From: Linnemannia schmuckeri
Taxonomy: Eukaryota > Mortierellomycota > Mortierellomycetes > Mortierellales > Mortierellaceae
Length of the DNA: 64,000 nucleotides
Assembly (NCBI GenBank): GCA_029449235.1
Contig: JANATG010000001.1
Span: forward strand, 2,232,001 to 2,296,000
Direction: 5' to 3'
This document shows, one piece after another, positions 12,801 to 23,871 of the stretch (the first letter of the stretch is position 1; the number at the start of each line of letters is the position of its first letter). The translations under genes were made by a program, and so were the position numbers. The notes below the pieces were generated by a model. That model was not told where the DNA came from. It saw only the letters and a program-made list of their open reading frames with translations, and made no database searches.

Positions 12801-13408
12801 GTGTAATGAGACAAATGAGGTGGGAGAGAGCAGAGCGAGACAGTAGGATGAAGGAAAAAAATAAGCAAGGCCAAGGAAGAAGGCGAAACATTGCACCCTT
12901 CTATACATTTTTGTGGCGGTTGGATTGGCTTTTTTTTTTTTTTTTTTTTTTTTTCGTACGCAATTTTATTTCTCCAGTGAAAAGCCCAAGAAAGGCATTC
13001 GATAGTGAAAGGAGCTACATACCAAACTCTTCCAAGAGCCATCCACCAGTCGCAGTCCGGTCCACAACCTGGCTCTGCGCGACAATTGCCGCTGCTCCTC
13101 ACAGCTTCAATAGAAGAAAATAAAACTAAACACGAAGAAAAGGAATTCTTCCCATCCTCTCCATTAATGACAATCTCCTCCTTCCCAACAAACTATCCAG
13201 AAACCGCTCATCGGCCGCGCGTGGATCCATGGACGCTCCAGGGCAGCGCCCATTCTCATGTGTGGCTAGCGAAGCGCCACACGGGCAGCGCTGCTCCTAA
13301 GATGCCACGTGACGTACCGCATAATTGGTGGCGGATATTCTGCAACTAAATAGTATAAGGACATACCGGATGTTTTCGGGAATAACAAGAAACATTTGTG
13401 TGTTTCAA

Positions 13409-13480
13409 GGCTCAATAGTCTAGTCGTATGATTCTCGCTTTGGGTGCGAGAGGTCCCGGGTTCAATTCCCGGTTGAGCCC
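13409..13480 (+). tRNA. tRNA-Pro (TGG), left-arm copy
   Basis: A 72-nt cloverleaf with no intron. The acceptor stem pairs GGCTCAA with TTGAGCC and the discriminator base is C. The anticodon stem CTCGC/GCGAG encloses loop TTTGGGT, giving anticodon TGG. The T arm has CCGGG/CCCGG around loop TTCAATT. CCA is not encoded, as expected in eukaryotes. The D and T arms would contain the internal A and B boxes for RNA polymerase III. A T-rich patch downstream may serve as terminator. Confidence 0.95.
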
Positions 13481-14148
13481 AATCTTTTGCTTTTGCGGCG
13501 CCTGGCTTGGATGAGCTTTAGCAATCTCTTTTTTGTCAGGCTCCGATATGTGGTCTAGGAGGGGGCTAGCTGAGCGGAGGTTGGGGGCTAAAAATGAGAA
13601 AAAATAAGAGTAGGGACTGATGGTATATGGTGTTTTACCGCACTTTTTTTTTTTACTAGGGAATAATTTAATAACAACTGATCACCAAGGGGCAGAGGGA
13701 CGGAAATGAATGTGAGACAGGAGAGTGCCGAAGGTAGCAAGGAACGGGGAAAAAAAAAACGGGTAAGGAGTGAGAACTTTGCTTTCAGTATATGCCCTTT
13801 TTTTCTTGGAACAATTGAGAAGCGATCGTGTCGTGTCAGTTGACCGATAGTAGTAGTATTCAAAGGCAACGATAGGAAGGGAGGGAAGGAGAGAGAAGTG
13901 AGTTAGTTGGTGCAAAGAAAAAAATGAGTACATTGTCTGTTTTGGTGACACGTGTGGGTAGCAATCAAGATTGATCAATGGTCGCGTCCTGAAAGTGAGA
14001 CAATCACAATTGCATTTTGCAGTTGAAATTGATCGTTTTCTTCTCCGCTGATCAACGGTCGCGTTCAATAGAAAAAGGGACGGTAAAGTGTTTTGACGTG
14101 AGAAGAAGCGGGAGGTAGAGCAGGACAGCAGGAGCGTGGGTCGATATG

Positions 14149-14180
<32 letters not shown>

Positions 14181-14568
14181 AAGGGCGCGTTCGTTACTCA
14201 CGTCACCTTGGTTAGTAATCATTAGCTGCAAAGTAATGGTTCTTATTTTGCCAATGGATCGGCGGGACAAGTGTTACAAGGTATGTGGCTGTGGGTGATG
14301 AAGACAGTAGATATGAGTTGACACAAGGACCGAAATGTCACAAAAAGGACAACAGAGAGTTGTATTTCAATGTTGGCGAGAGTGTTTGCCTTTTCTTTGG
14401 CTGTTAGTTGGTTACTACCGATCAAAAATGTTCCTTGAGGCGGGATTAATGAGGGGAATGAAGGGAAGAAGAAAAATTGAAGTGTGAACGTTGTGAATCA
14501 TTATCTAAAAAAAAAGAACCAGCCGACGATCGACGTTGCGCTCCAAGAAGGCATGGTCTGTGAGAAGC

Positions 14569-14696
14569 AAAAGAGAGAAAAGAGAGAAAAGAGAGAAAAG
14601 AGAGAAAAGAGGGAAAAGAGGGAAAAGAGAGAAAAGAGAGAAAAGAGAGAAAAGAGAGAAAAGAGAGAAAAGAGGGAAAAGAGAGAAAAGAGAAAA
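14569..14696 (+). repeat. 9-bp AAGAGAGAA minisatellite (left arm)
   Basis: About fourteen tandem copies of a 9-bp purine unit, with a few AGAGGG variants, followed by one degenerate copy. Because the period is three codons, it yields spurious open frames on both strands: Lys-Arg-Glu repeats on + and Phe/Ser/Leu repeats on -. The array is the same length in both arms. Confidence 0.9.
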
Positions 14697-15291
14697 CGGA
14701 CGCTTGATTGGACACGAATTGTCGTGAGTGAGAATTGAAAGGGTAGCGCGAACGAAGGACGGATTGAGGTGAACGGAAAACAAAGGAAAGGATAAAGACA
14801 TAAGTCAGGCTGTGTGCTTTGCAGGCAGTGATCACATCTACATACAGGGGTCGAATCCGATCGACTTGTTCAGTTCTTTTTTCTTTTCCTTAACAGAGAT
14901 GGTTGTTCTCACTTTTCACAAGACACTACAAGGTCTCCAGTGAACGAAATAAACAAAGATTTTTAACTTCTTTTCCTTGCTTCGTCGTGTGATGTTCTGT
15001 CTCTTGCTGGACCAATGTGTTTTTTTCCTTGGCCGCTTCAACAAATGTCCAAAATGCGTTTGGGAGGCACAACAAGTCGACAACTTGCGATATGGAGGAG
15101 AAGATAAGAAAGGAAAGAGAATCGAATGTCAAGACTCACATCAAAACAATAGACACCAAAACAAGACGCGCCGCCAATCTCGCGGCCAAAAAACTCCCCT
15201 TCGTCTCTAGTTTGTCCAGGATCAAGCCCCTCTCTGACATGATTACATCAATCCAACTGGCGTTTGATTGCCTTTGCAAAGGGCATTGTCT

Positions 15292-16171
15292 CGTTATTTT
15301 TGACGCTTGCAACTTACTTTCACCAATTTCTTTCTCCTCTTCCCGGCACTGGTTCTCTGGTGGCTACGTTTGATATCCCATCAGCCGACGCCTTCTTGGC
15401 AGTTCTTCCTTTTCCACCTCCACGACATCCTTCCTTTCTTTCTGATATAAAAAATAAAAATGAACCAAAAAAATTCACACCGTCAGGTTGATTCATTCTC
15501 CGCATTTTGCTGCCCTTATTGTCCACATGCATGTGGCACAAATGCTAACCATAAACGTTTGTTTGTCCATCCACTGGAGGAAAAAAAGAGGGGTTGAGGG
15601 TTCTATCATTTTCTTTTGTTTGAATGACGTGCTTTTCCCGATTCACTTATACATACATGCAAATCGATCATCGATGAAGGTAAGAAAGAAAAAAATGAGG
15701 AGAAGGGGGCGAGGCTGATCTGTCCTCGGAATTATTTTTACGTGGCACAAAAGGATCTTGCGGGGAATAGAGAAAGAAGAAAAAGGTGAGCAATTCATTA
15801 CTGTTGTATTTCGCTTGTGCATTTGTCAGTATTGGACTTGCAGGGACGAAGGAGAGAAGAACTACAACCACCACTATAGGTTTATGCAAAAACAACAGTG
15901 CAATAACAACAACAAAACGAGATATGAGCGCCTGATGGCGTTATTCAACATCAAAACAAGTATGAATAATGGAAGCACGACTATTTCCTGATCACGGTTT
16001 CACGAACAGAGGTATAAAGTAACACGCTATTCCTGCTTTCTTTTTCCTGCTTTTTTTATCCCTATCAGTTTTTGTTTTTGACCCACACTCACCAGACAAT
16101 TGTCACTTCGTAACATATTCATACTCAAGAGCAACATATACCCATCCCTCGTACATTCTTTTACATCCACA
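15292..16171 (+). promoter_or_regulatory. Intergenic region with promoter of the CHR transporter
   Basis: From the inner edge of the left arm to the transporter start there is no convincing gene. A TATAAA at 16013-16018 lies 154 bp before the start codon at 16172 and is followed by T/C-rich sequence, a plausible core promoter. The remainder is low-complexity intergenic DNA. Confidence 0.4.
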
Positions 16172-17876
16172 ATGAGTCACAGAAGTCACAGCAATAACCC
16201 ATACAACCTTCCGCCTCTGAAAGACCGAATCCGAGAGACGGTCTTTACCTTTTTCAAATTCGGATACACCAGTTTTGGAGGTCCCATGGTTCACACCAAC
16301 ATGCTCAACGACGAAATCATCATCAAGCGCGGATGGGTTTCGCAGGAGCAGTTTGCAGAGCTGTTTGCCATCTCTCAGTCGTTACCGGGTCCTGCTGCAG
16401 CATTGTTGGCCTATAGTCTCACTCTTCTCCGCTCCGGGTTTCTCTGCGCCATCCTCGGCTTTATCCTCTGGAGGTATGTTGGAGATAGATGTATGTGTTT
16501 TCTTTTCGCGAATGAACATGGTCGGTTAACATGTTTCGATCGGTTGAACTTTAAATTATTAGTTTTCCGGGGGCGGTGATTTGCACTGTGGCGGGGTTGC
16601 TCATTGGCGATATCAAGAGTGACCAGCCGGTTTGGGCGATTCGCTTGGAGCAAGGTCTGGCAGCGGCGGCGATCGGACTGGTGGCCCTGGCAGCACACAA
16701 GATGTCGCGGAATCTCGCCACCGATAACCTGACAAGGGTTTTGGCCATGTGTGCAGCTAGTGTTTCCATTTTGTATACTTCGGCTTGGGTTTTGCCGGTC
16801 GTGATGATATCAGGAGGCTTGATCAGCTTTGCCGTTGACACTTTACTGTCGCCATTTCTGAACCAAAGAGACGAAAAGAAGCGGCTGAGACAAAGAGATG
16901 CTGACGCTGAGGTCGTGGCAGCTTCTTTGAAAGATGACCTGAAGAAGGGGCGCACCGCTGCTCAGGAGGCCGAATTGGGCGACGACAAGGACAACCACGG
17001 TGAAAAGGACGACCGTGCCAAGCCTCTTTCATCGAGTCCTGTGCAAAGTGACAAGGAGGAGATTTTCACCATAATTATTGACGAGTACGACGAACATGTA
17101 AGTGAAAAGTTTTTTTTGTTACAATGCTACTTTTGTTTGTTTGCATCATTTTGCGGAATCCTTCTCACAGTATCCCATTCATGGCAACCACATAGGGAGA
17201 TACGTTGCGCAAGCCATTTTCGTACTCTAGAAAGCTGGGGCTATCACTGTTGGTTTTTTTTATCGGTTTTTTGATCGCCTCTATCCTTGTCCGGACTCGA
17301 CTCACCCCTGGTGCCGCACCTGGCTATGGAGACCTCACCTCGACGTTTTACTTTGTAGGTTCCATCATCTTTGGCGGGGGACCTGTCATCATCCCACTCC
17401 TCAAGACCTATGTGGTCGATTCCGGCTGGATGACCAGCCAACAATTCGTCATCGGTCTTTCCCTTGTCCAGTCTCTTCCAGGTCCCAACTTCAATTTTGC
17501 GTGTTACCTCGGAGCAGTCACCATGATCAACATTGGCAAGAATGGTCTCGCGGGCGCCGTTGTGAGCTACATTGCCATCTTTTGTCCAGGCCTGGTCCTC
17601 AAAAGCGTCATCATCCCATTCTGGCAGCTGTTGCGAGAGCGCCCGGCGGTCAAGAGAGTGTTCCGAGGTGTCAACGCCTGTGCACTAGGGCTGATTTTTT
17701 CGGCAGTGTGGATGTTGTTTGAGCAGGTTGTTCCGTTGGGTGGCAGTGACGGGTACCATGTCATCATTGCCGGTGTTGCCTTTGTCATAGCAGGGTTCCT
17801 GGGATTCCCGGCTCCAGTCGCAATTATTTTAGGAGGCGCCATGGGAGCCATCGAGTATGCTGTTAGCGATCGGTAG
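16172..17876 (+). CDS. Chromate ion transporter (CHR) family membrane protein
   Basis: Predicted polytopic membrane protein of 505 residues in exons 16172-16473, 16563-17097 and 17196-17876. All introns are GT-AG and phases close. It has the two-domain CHR layout: each half contains a version of the signature FGGP...W(V/M)(S/T)...QFxxxxxxSQSLPGP. In the N-terminal half these are FGGPMVHTNML and AISQSLPGPAAA; in the C-terminal half, FGGGPVIIPLL and SLVQSLPGPNFNFA. A charged cytoplasmic-looking linker (Lys/Glu/Asp-rich, about 70 residues) separates the halves. Known CHR proteins export chromate or related oxyanions; the substrate here is not shown. An in-frame upstream ATG at 16100 would add 24 residues, but 16172 gives the cleaner start. 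It converges on the ferredoxin gene, with 181 bp between stops. Confidence 0.92.
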
Positions 17877-18057
17877 CCGATTAAAACATGATGTTGACCT
17901 CTATTTTCTATTGAATTCAATGTGTGTCTATACTGATTTCTTTTGCAAGAGTGTCCGATTAAGCGGATCTACAAAAAAAAAAGAATAAAATCGAGTTAGT
18001 TCCACATTGAAATCGCATATCTACAAAAGTGGTAGCTACGAGATATACATTCTGAAC

Positions 18058-19330
18058 TTACGCGTTCCTGGTCATGGTGGGAAGCTTGGCTACAATCCCA
18101 TCCAACTCCTTGTTCATCAGCACTTGACAACCAAGGCGGGATCTAAATGGATTCACAAATGATATTAGTTTAAACCAGTGTCAAGCTGAGTAAGTAATTT
18201 GATCCGCAAGTTCATTGACGACAATGGTTTCCTTACGTGTCAGTCAAGCCAAAGGCAAGATCCAGCATGTCGTTTTCTTCGTCTGTTGGCTCTTCCAGCT
18301 TGGAGTATGAGTCTGGGTCCAGGATTAAGTGACAGGTCGAGCATGCTAGTGAAGCCTCGCATGCACCTAATGCAGCATTAGAAAATGAGAGCCCAGACGA
18401 CAAAATGGAATGTTAGAAAAACACTCCGCTGCGCAGATACAAAAAGAAAAAAATAAAGTGTCGACAGTGCTGAGAAGAGAGCTTTGCTGATCTACCTTCA
18501 ATGTCAATGTCGTTGGCCCAAGCAACGTCCAACAGACTCTCGCCTTCGTGCGCCTGTACAGAAATCTCCTCGCCATCCTGCATGATGAAGTTAACTGCGA
18601 ATCCTTCGCCTGGTCCTGGACGCCCTCGCTTGGCATACTGGATACCTATATAGATGCAGATGAAGTATTCAGAGACAACGAAAGATAACAGCTGTTAGGC
18701 ACCGTCTAAGGTGATTGCTGAAGGAGTCGGAGCTCGTCAGTAGTTTTCATAACTGAAAAAGTCTCAAAGTAGATTCTCGATCAACTCTAACGTTCCCGAA
18801 TCCTATGAGAGATGACGATTCCTGGAGCTGAAAAATTGATGATGTGTTTCCCCGGATGAGCTATACGCTCTAAAGATACAAAGAACAAAAGAATAAAGAT
18901 ACCAAAGAACAGATGCAAGAAGGCAAAGTATAATTTTTCCTTGTCAAAAAACAATCCCGTTCCTGATTATGTTGTTTTCTGAGATTTGTTCCAGAGTAAG
19001 AACAACTCTCTGTATCGGTAAAAGCTTGTCTTTGTGTTGTGCTTGTTATGATTGCTTTCGCTGTTGCAGGTGTTTGCTCTGCCTTCCTGCCTAGCTTCGT
19101 TCTCAAATTTGATATATAACCCGAAACCAAGTCAACTGTGTACCTGAGGCTGTTGCAAAGCTGGCTGTTGCCCAGTTCGTGCGAACTGCGGAACTGATCA
19201 GTTTAGTGTTGATGCTGCTATCGCCTGGGGTCCGAGCGATCCTTGTCACTGGTCCTGTCTGCTTCATTCCATAGTAAATCGTCCTCTGCCTAAAAGCTGC
19301 TCCGAACCGGGTCGTAAGAATCGATGCCAT
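18058..19330 (-). CDS. Mitochondrial [2Fe-2S] ferredoxin (adrenodoxin/Yah1 type)
   Basis: Electron carrier of 183 residues, predicted for the mitochondrial matrix, where this family supplies electrons to Fe-S cluster assembly and, in known homologues, haem A and lipoyl synthesis. Exons in transcript order are 19330-19144, 18645-18496, 18366-18237 and 18142-18058, all GT-AG with closing phases. The N-terminal 60 residues are Arg/Ser/Thr-rich and poor in acids, like a presequence. The cluster ligands are C115, C121 and C124 (CEASLACSTC) and C161 in RLGCQV. The acidic stretch LEEPTDEENDMLDLA matches the partner-binding helix of adrenodoxins. The first intron is long (498 bp). Confidence 0.95.
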
Positions 19331-19689
19331 GTGGATGAATGGTGCTGATGTTGTAGTAGTTGAAGATCACCCAACAACTTGACTGATCCGAAGAAGTGAA
19401 TGGCCGTAGAGTCACGTGATATCAGCACCTTCTTTTTGGGACAGCACCCCTTAATCGTACTGTGCCCGAGCTCAACGACTGTTTGGGCGAAGCGTTCCCA
19501 AAACAATGTTTACAGGCACTGTTCACTATGGTAATCACTCACAGATCCATACAGCAAGAAGAGAAATGATTCAGAATGGAGAAGTTTAAAATATGAAATA
19601 ACGGTTCCATTGCACTCGAGCATAAGCCAGATTTAATGAAAAATTCTACAAAGAAGTCAAAGGTGACAAAAAGATACAGCAATATGTAG
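19331..19689. other. Upstream flank of the ferredoxin gene
   Basis: No gene seen. This stretch holds the ferredoxin promoter on the minus strand and the 3' flank of the decayed locus beyond it. No clear TATA element. Confidence 0.4.
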
Positions 19690-20650
19690 GGACAAACACG
19701 TTAGTTGAGGATTCAATGTCACTTGTCGCCCCCAAACTTGTGGCAATTTCTGGGTCTCATTTGTAAGGTTGCTAATATCACTCTCATACTCAATTCTGGT
19801 GGCTTCTTTGCGTACAGCCTTAAACCCTTTCCTCCGCAGACGCAATACTGGTGTACTCTTAACTGCAGTAATGTCCTCGACATTCTCGACAAAAGCGCGT
19901 TCATATTACTTCATCTTTCTCACTATCCAAACAATCTACCTGAGCCCTCCTGGTGCTCCAATAATCGACTCGGATAATCCATACCCGATTTATTCAAACA
20001 ATAAGTCAAACGCTTCGATGTTACATTGTCAGCTGTCCTTCTTTGCAAAGAGGATGTAGCGCGCCATCTAAATAAATGATCGCTATTGCAAAATGAGGCC
20101 TGCCGCCTTTTCTCCTCCAATTGTTTCAACGTGTTCTAGCGGGTATCAAGTGTAGGTGGCCTTTCGCTCAATCGACATCAAACCACTTTGCTTTGTTAAA
20201 CAAGGAAAAGGAAAGCGGCATCTCCTTGATCACTTTACATAAGCCTTCAGCTCGAAGATCAAGAGGGCAGTCTTTGCGAAAATAAAGGGGCGGAGGCGTT
20301 TGAGGACTAGACTCTGAGGACAGGCGCTTTTGGTATTACCCAATCCAAGTCATCAGCAAAAAGGTGGAGGCCAAGACGACAGAGTCACGAACTCTTGGGG
20401 GTATCTACGCCAATACACACCTGTGCTAGGTGCATCACAATGATCACGAGGATATCAGTAAGGTTGCCGTGTTCAAACCAGCGAGACATATTTGCATCGG
20501 CAACTTTGAGCACGGTGTTTCAAAAAGGTCTAATTCTCCATTACGTCAAGGTCATGGTAGATCATCCGGTTGCAAGCCTCCGCGGTATCACCCTCCGTTG
20601 CCTTTAAGAAAACCACAGGCGTGTCCTGACAGGGTAGTATGAACAATGGG
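19690..20650 (-). pseudogene. Decayed, unrecognised protein-coding gene
   Basis: Minus-strand pieces read like real protein but sit in different frames with stops between them. In order they include FLKATEGDTAEACNRM (near 20600), ANMSRWFEHGNLTDIL (near 20490), AEGLCKVIKEMPLSF (near 20240), and a last run from about 19890 to 19660 containing YERAFVENVEDITAV and RKEATRIEYESDISNL. Just before the last piece the frame jumps: DSEKDEV ends one base out of phase with YERAFVENV, with no possible intron there. That favours frameshift decay over unrecognised splicing. I cannot name the ancestral family. Confidence 0.45.
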
Positions 20651-22243
20651 AACAAAATGGAAGCAGATCTTGAAACTTTGTTTCTCTCGCCCTTAAGAGC
20701 GCTGTGTCGATTCCTATTGGTCAGAATTCCAAGCTAAAAAAGTGGTATTTTTCCGATATCAGTGAAGAGACGCCCCTGATATGTGTGAATCGCTTTATGG
20801 ATGGACGGCCTTCATCCTCCACGCCCAGCGAATGAAGTGGGTAAGTGAGCCTTACTTCCTCTCTCATTCTCCCTTTTCGCTGTTCCCTCCACCATGGTCC
20901 TTTGTCTAACACTCACACATAGATATGCACAATCTTATAAAAGTGTAACCCCTCCTCTTTTGCCAATAGCGGATGGTTGTTCATTGACCCCTTTTCGTAC
21001 ACCAACGAAACCCACATCTAATTGACCACAATTGACCACAAATTGACCACTATGTCTCCCACCGTGTGTTTTATTTTAAATCGAAACTGAACATGCGACT
21101 CCGAGTTGCTGGTCCAAGCATGACGGCAGCAACCTTTTTTTTTTTTTTTTTTTTTTTTTTTGTTTTATTTTTATTCTTACTCTGTTTTCTAGTTGCCGCC
21201 GTGCCCTCATTGAGTTTGCCTCTTATTCACTCTGTCGCTCTGCCTCGCGAATAGTCTATTCTATCTCGCTGTCGTTTCAGTAACCCGAGTATGATGAGCA
21301 CACTGTTTTGGTGCCTGTCTACACTTGGTCGTCTGTCCTCCTTCTCCCGCCCCTTTCTCGAAGTAAGGCCTCATCTCGCCTCTTTGTCGTCTCTTGTTTC
21401 TCTCCCATTTGCACTCCCACAGCGCCTAATCCTAATCGTGCCTTTTTTTACACGCACTTACTCCCCTTCCTTCGCTCAGCTAATTTTTTTTTTGTTTTTT
21501 TTTTAGTTATTTTTCCTGCACCAGAAACAACAAAGGACACCTTAAACTAGCCCTACCCATCCTTGTACCCATCCTCCCACCGACGGCCACACCACACCAG
21601 ACATACTTTATTTTCTTTGTTCCTTTCCTTTCCAGCCGGAATCGAAACAGTATCCTCCCCTCCACCCTCACTCTCACTGGCTCAACTCTCATTCTCCTTC
21701 CTTTCCTTCTTTATAAAAGCTCTCGTCTCCTTCCACTCCAATTCGTCATTCTCTTTTTCGACTTCTTTACTCATTCACTCATTCAATCATTCCACTTTTT
21801 TCATTTTGGCAGCAGTGATTCATTTGTGCATCACTTTCTGCATTCTACGTTTTTTTGTCCCTGCGTCTCTTTTTTCCATTCTACCAATTATCAATTATAT
21901 ATCCTATTGCGCCCTCGCCTACACCCGCCAACTCGAAGCCGCGACAACTGCATACCTGCTTGCCTCCCTACCGCAGACATAAATACATTTCCTTCCACCT
22001 TCCAGTCGCACCCAGATATACACACAGACGAAGATACGCCCATGTGCCATTGAGGCCAACTGTACACACCATTTATCTCAACACCACGGATCTCCCTGCA
22101 TTGATAGCTTTCAGAAAGTGACACGTCCCCTTCGTCTTCCTCGTCATACCTATCAACAACACCTTGTGTGGCAATTTCGTCGTTGTCATTATAAATACCG
22201 CTCATCATCAACAAGCTTACCGGACAACCTATCGTTTTTTGAT
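20651..22243 (+). promoter_or_regulatory. Upstream region and pyrimidine-rich leader of the velvet gene
   Basis: No gene is supported here. Three close copies of ATTGACCAC lie at 21020-21050, with a related TTGACC at about 20993. A long T tract follows near 21137. A TATAAA at 21712-21717 precedes about 500 bp of C/T-rich leader running to the velvet start at 22244. Open frames in the leader are Ser/Phe/Leu low-complexity shadows. Confidence 0.4.
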
Positions 22244-23840
22244 ATGGGAAAATCTGAGCGGACGTTTCCTCAACACCCGACCATGCGCGACGACGATGAT
22301 CTTGATGTCGACCCCGATGAACTGTAGGTGCATATTTTCTTTTCTTTAATATAAGCGACCAGTGGAAGAAGTTGGATGACAAAAACCAGTTTTTGCTCGA
22401 CCAACAGGCATACAGTTCCTGTTATTTCCTTTTTCTTTTTCTCACCTGCCCCTCTTTTAGCCTCTTTTGCTCATATTTTCCCAATTTTTGTTCTTTGGGT
22501 CAACCAAGAAATTAATCGTCCTTTGGATTGTCCCGGGTCTTTCTTATCTTTATACTTTTCCTTTCCTCTAGGCTATATTCACTTGAAATTGTCCAGCAAC
22601 CATTGCGCGCAAGAATGTGCGGGTTCGGAAACAAGGTAATAACACTACCTCATGCTACTTAGCTTTATTTGACAAAAAAAATGGCCTTGTCAGCATTGCA
22701 CACACGGAGAAGACTTGCAACACATGGCGTGTACAACCACCACTAATCTGTTTCTTTTTTTTTTTCTTTTTTTTTGTTTTATTTGTAATGTTAGGATCGG
22801 CGGAACATCACACCAGCACCAGTTTTGAAATTGATTGCCAGATTGCCAGACGGGCGAATCGTTCCCGCAAGGTATGCCACTATCTGTCAATGACAAAAAA
22901 AAATTAGCAAGATGTACTTGTTGATATGTGAAATGGGTACATGCAAGGGACCTGCAGCGATGAAAATGTGACAAGAGCAAGCGAAGCGAGAGTAGTAGAG
23001 GGCGATGAAGAAGGGATGGCAAGGAGATAGCCGGAGTGTGCGCGTGTGAGCCGAACTCACAATTCACCATTGACTGGGCGGCTATTTGTAAGATGCACAT
23101 CCCTCCTTTTTTTTTTTGCTTTTCGGCGAGCATTCCTCTTTAGTTGTTGTTCGTCACCGAAGGAGAGAAAGAGGTGGCACTATTGCAGATTCTGGAGTTA
23201 CTTCGTCTCCTGGATTTTCATCACTTGCTTCATTTGGGACAATTGTCTGTGTAGTCTCACACCATCTGGACGCTGGAGTTCATTTAGTCAAAGGCCTCTT
23301 CCATGCAGGTCAGGTCTGAATCCGGAAAGGCCGTCTTCATTGGACGACGTGAATCGTGGAAAGATTATCCAGAGCGGGTCTCACAACGCATGGCATTTCA
23401 TTCCTTTTTTCTGAGTTCAGCGGAGTGTATCCAGCCTCCAGTGCAAAACAGAGCTGAAGGGTTCACTGCGTTCCACTCAGCACTTCTTTAGACCACTGGA
23501 AGAGTTGCCCTCCCAGAACCCTCCCTGACCTGCCCAGAGACCTCTGAAAGGACTAAACAATCTTCCAACACTCTCTATTTCATGTCGTATGCTTCTGTTG
23601 CGAAATCTTCCGCGGCGAAAGGCTTATTTACATTGTGTCATGGTTGTCAGCGCCCCTTGCACTTGGATGCGCGTAATCGCAGAAAAAGGGAACGACGAAA
23701 CGGTTCTCCGCCAAAGGTCCAGTGCAGATCTACTACGAGCGGCTGTATTGAAAAGGAAGGGAACAGTGAGGAGAGGAAGGGGGGATCAAACAAGATACAG
23801 GACATGCCCAACCAACAAACTAGCTCACACCAAGTGTACT

Positions 23841-23871
<31 letters not shown>

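Larger units (their letters stand above)
10388..15291 (+). repeat. Left arm of 4.9-kb inverted repeat
   Basis: This 4904-bp segment is repeated in inverse orientation at 35349-40252. Paired coordinates sum to 50640 (50641 between the two homopolymers), with no larger indel. The differences I found are one substitution (A at 10782 against G at 39858, which reads as C), T25 at 12930-12954 against A24 at 37687-37710, and A30 at 14149-14178 against T31 at 36462-36492. The inner edge is sharp at 15291. The outer edge is at 10388, possibly 10379 if a one-base mismatch is allowed. The arm holds tRNA-Pro, a KRE minisatellite, a 20-bp palindrome and decayed coding stretches, but no intact protein gene. 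I did not check every base; a self-alignment would give the exact identity. Confidence 0.95.

Noticed and set aside
14484..14738. Lys-Arg-Glu repeat ORFs over the purine minisatellite, and their copies in the right arm
   Set aside because: Produced by a 9-bp tandem repeat open in several frames; no start context or flanking coding sequence.
10388..15291. Repeat arm as a DNA transposon
   Set aside because: No terminal inverted repeats at the arm ends, no target-site duplication and no recognisable transposase.
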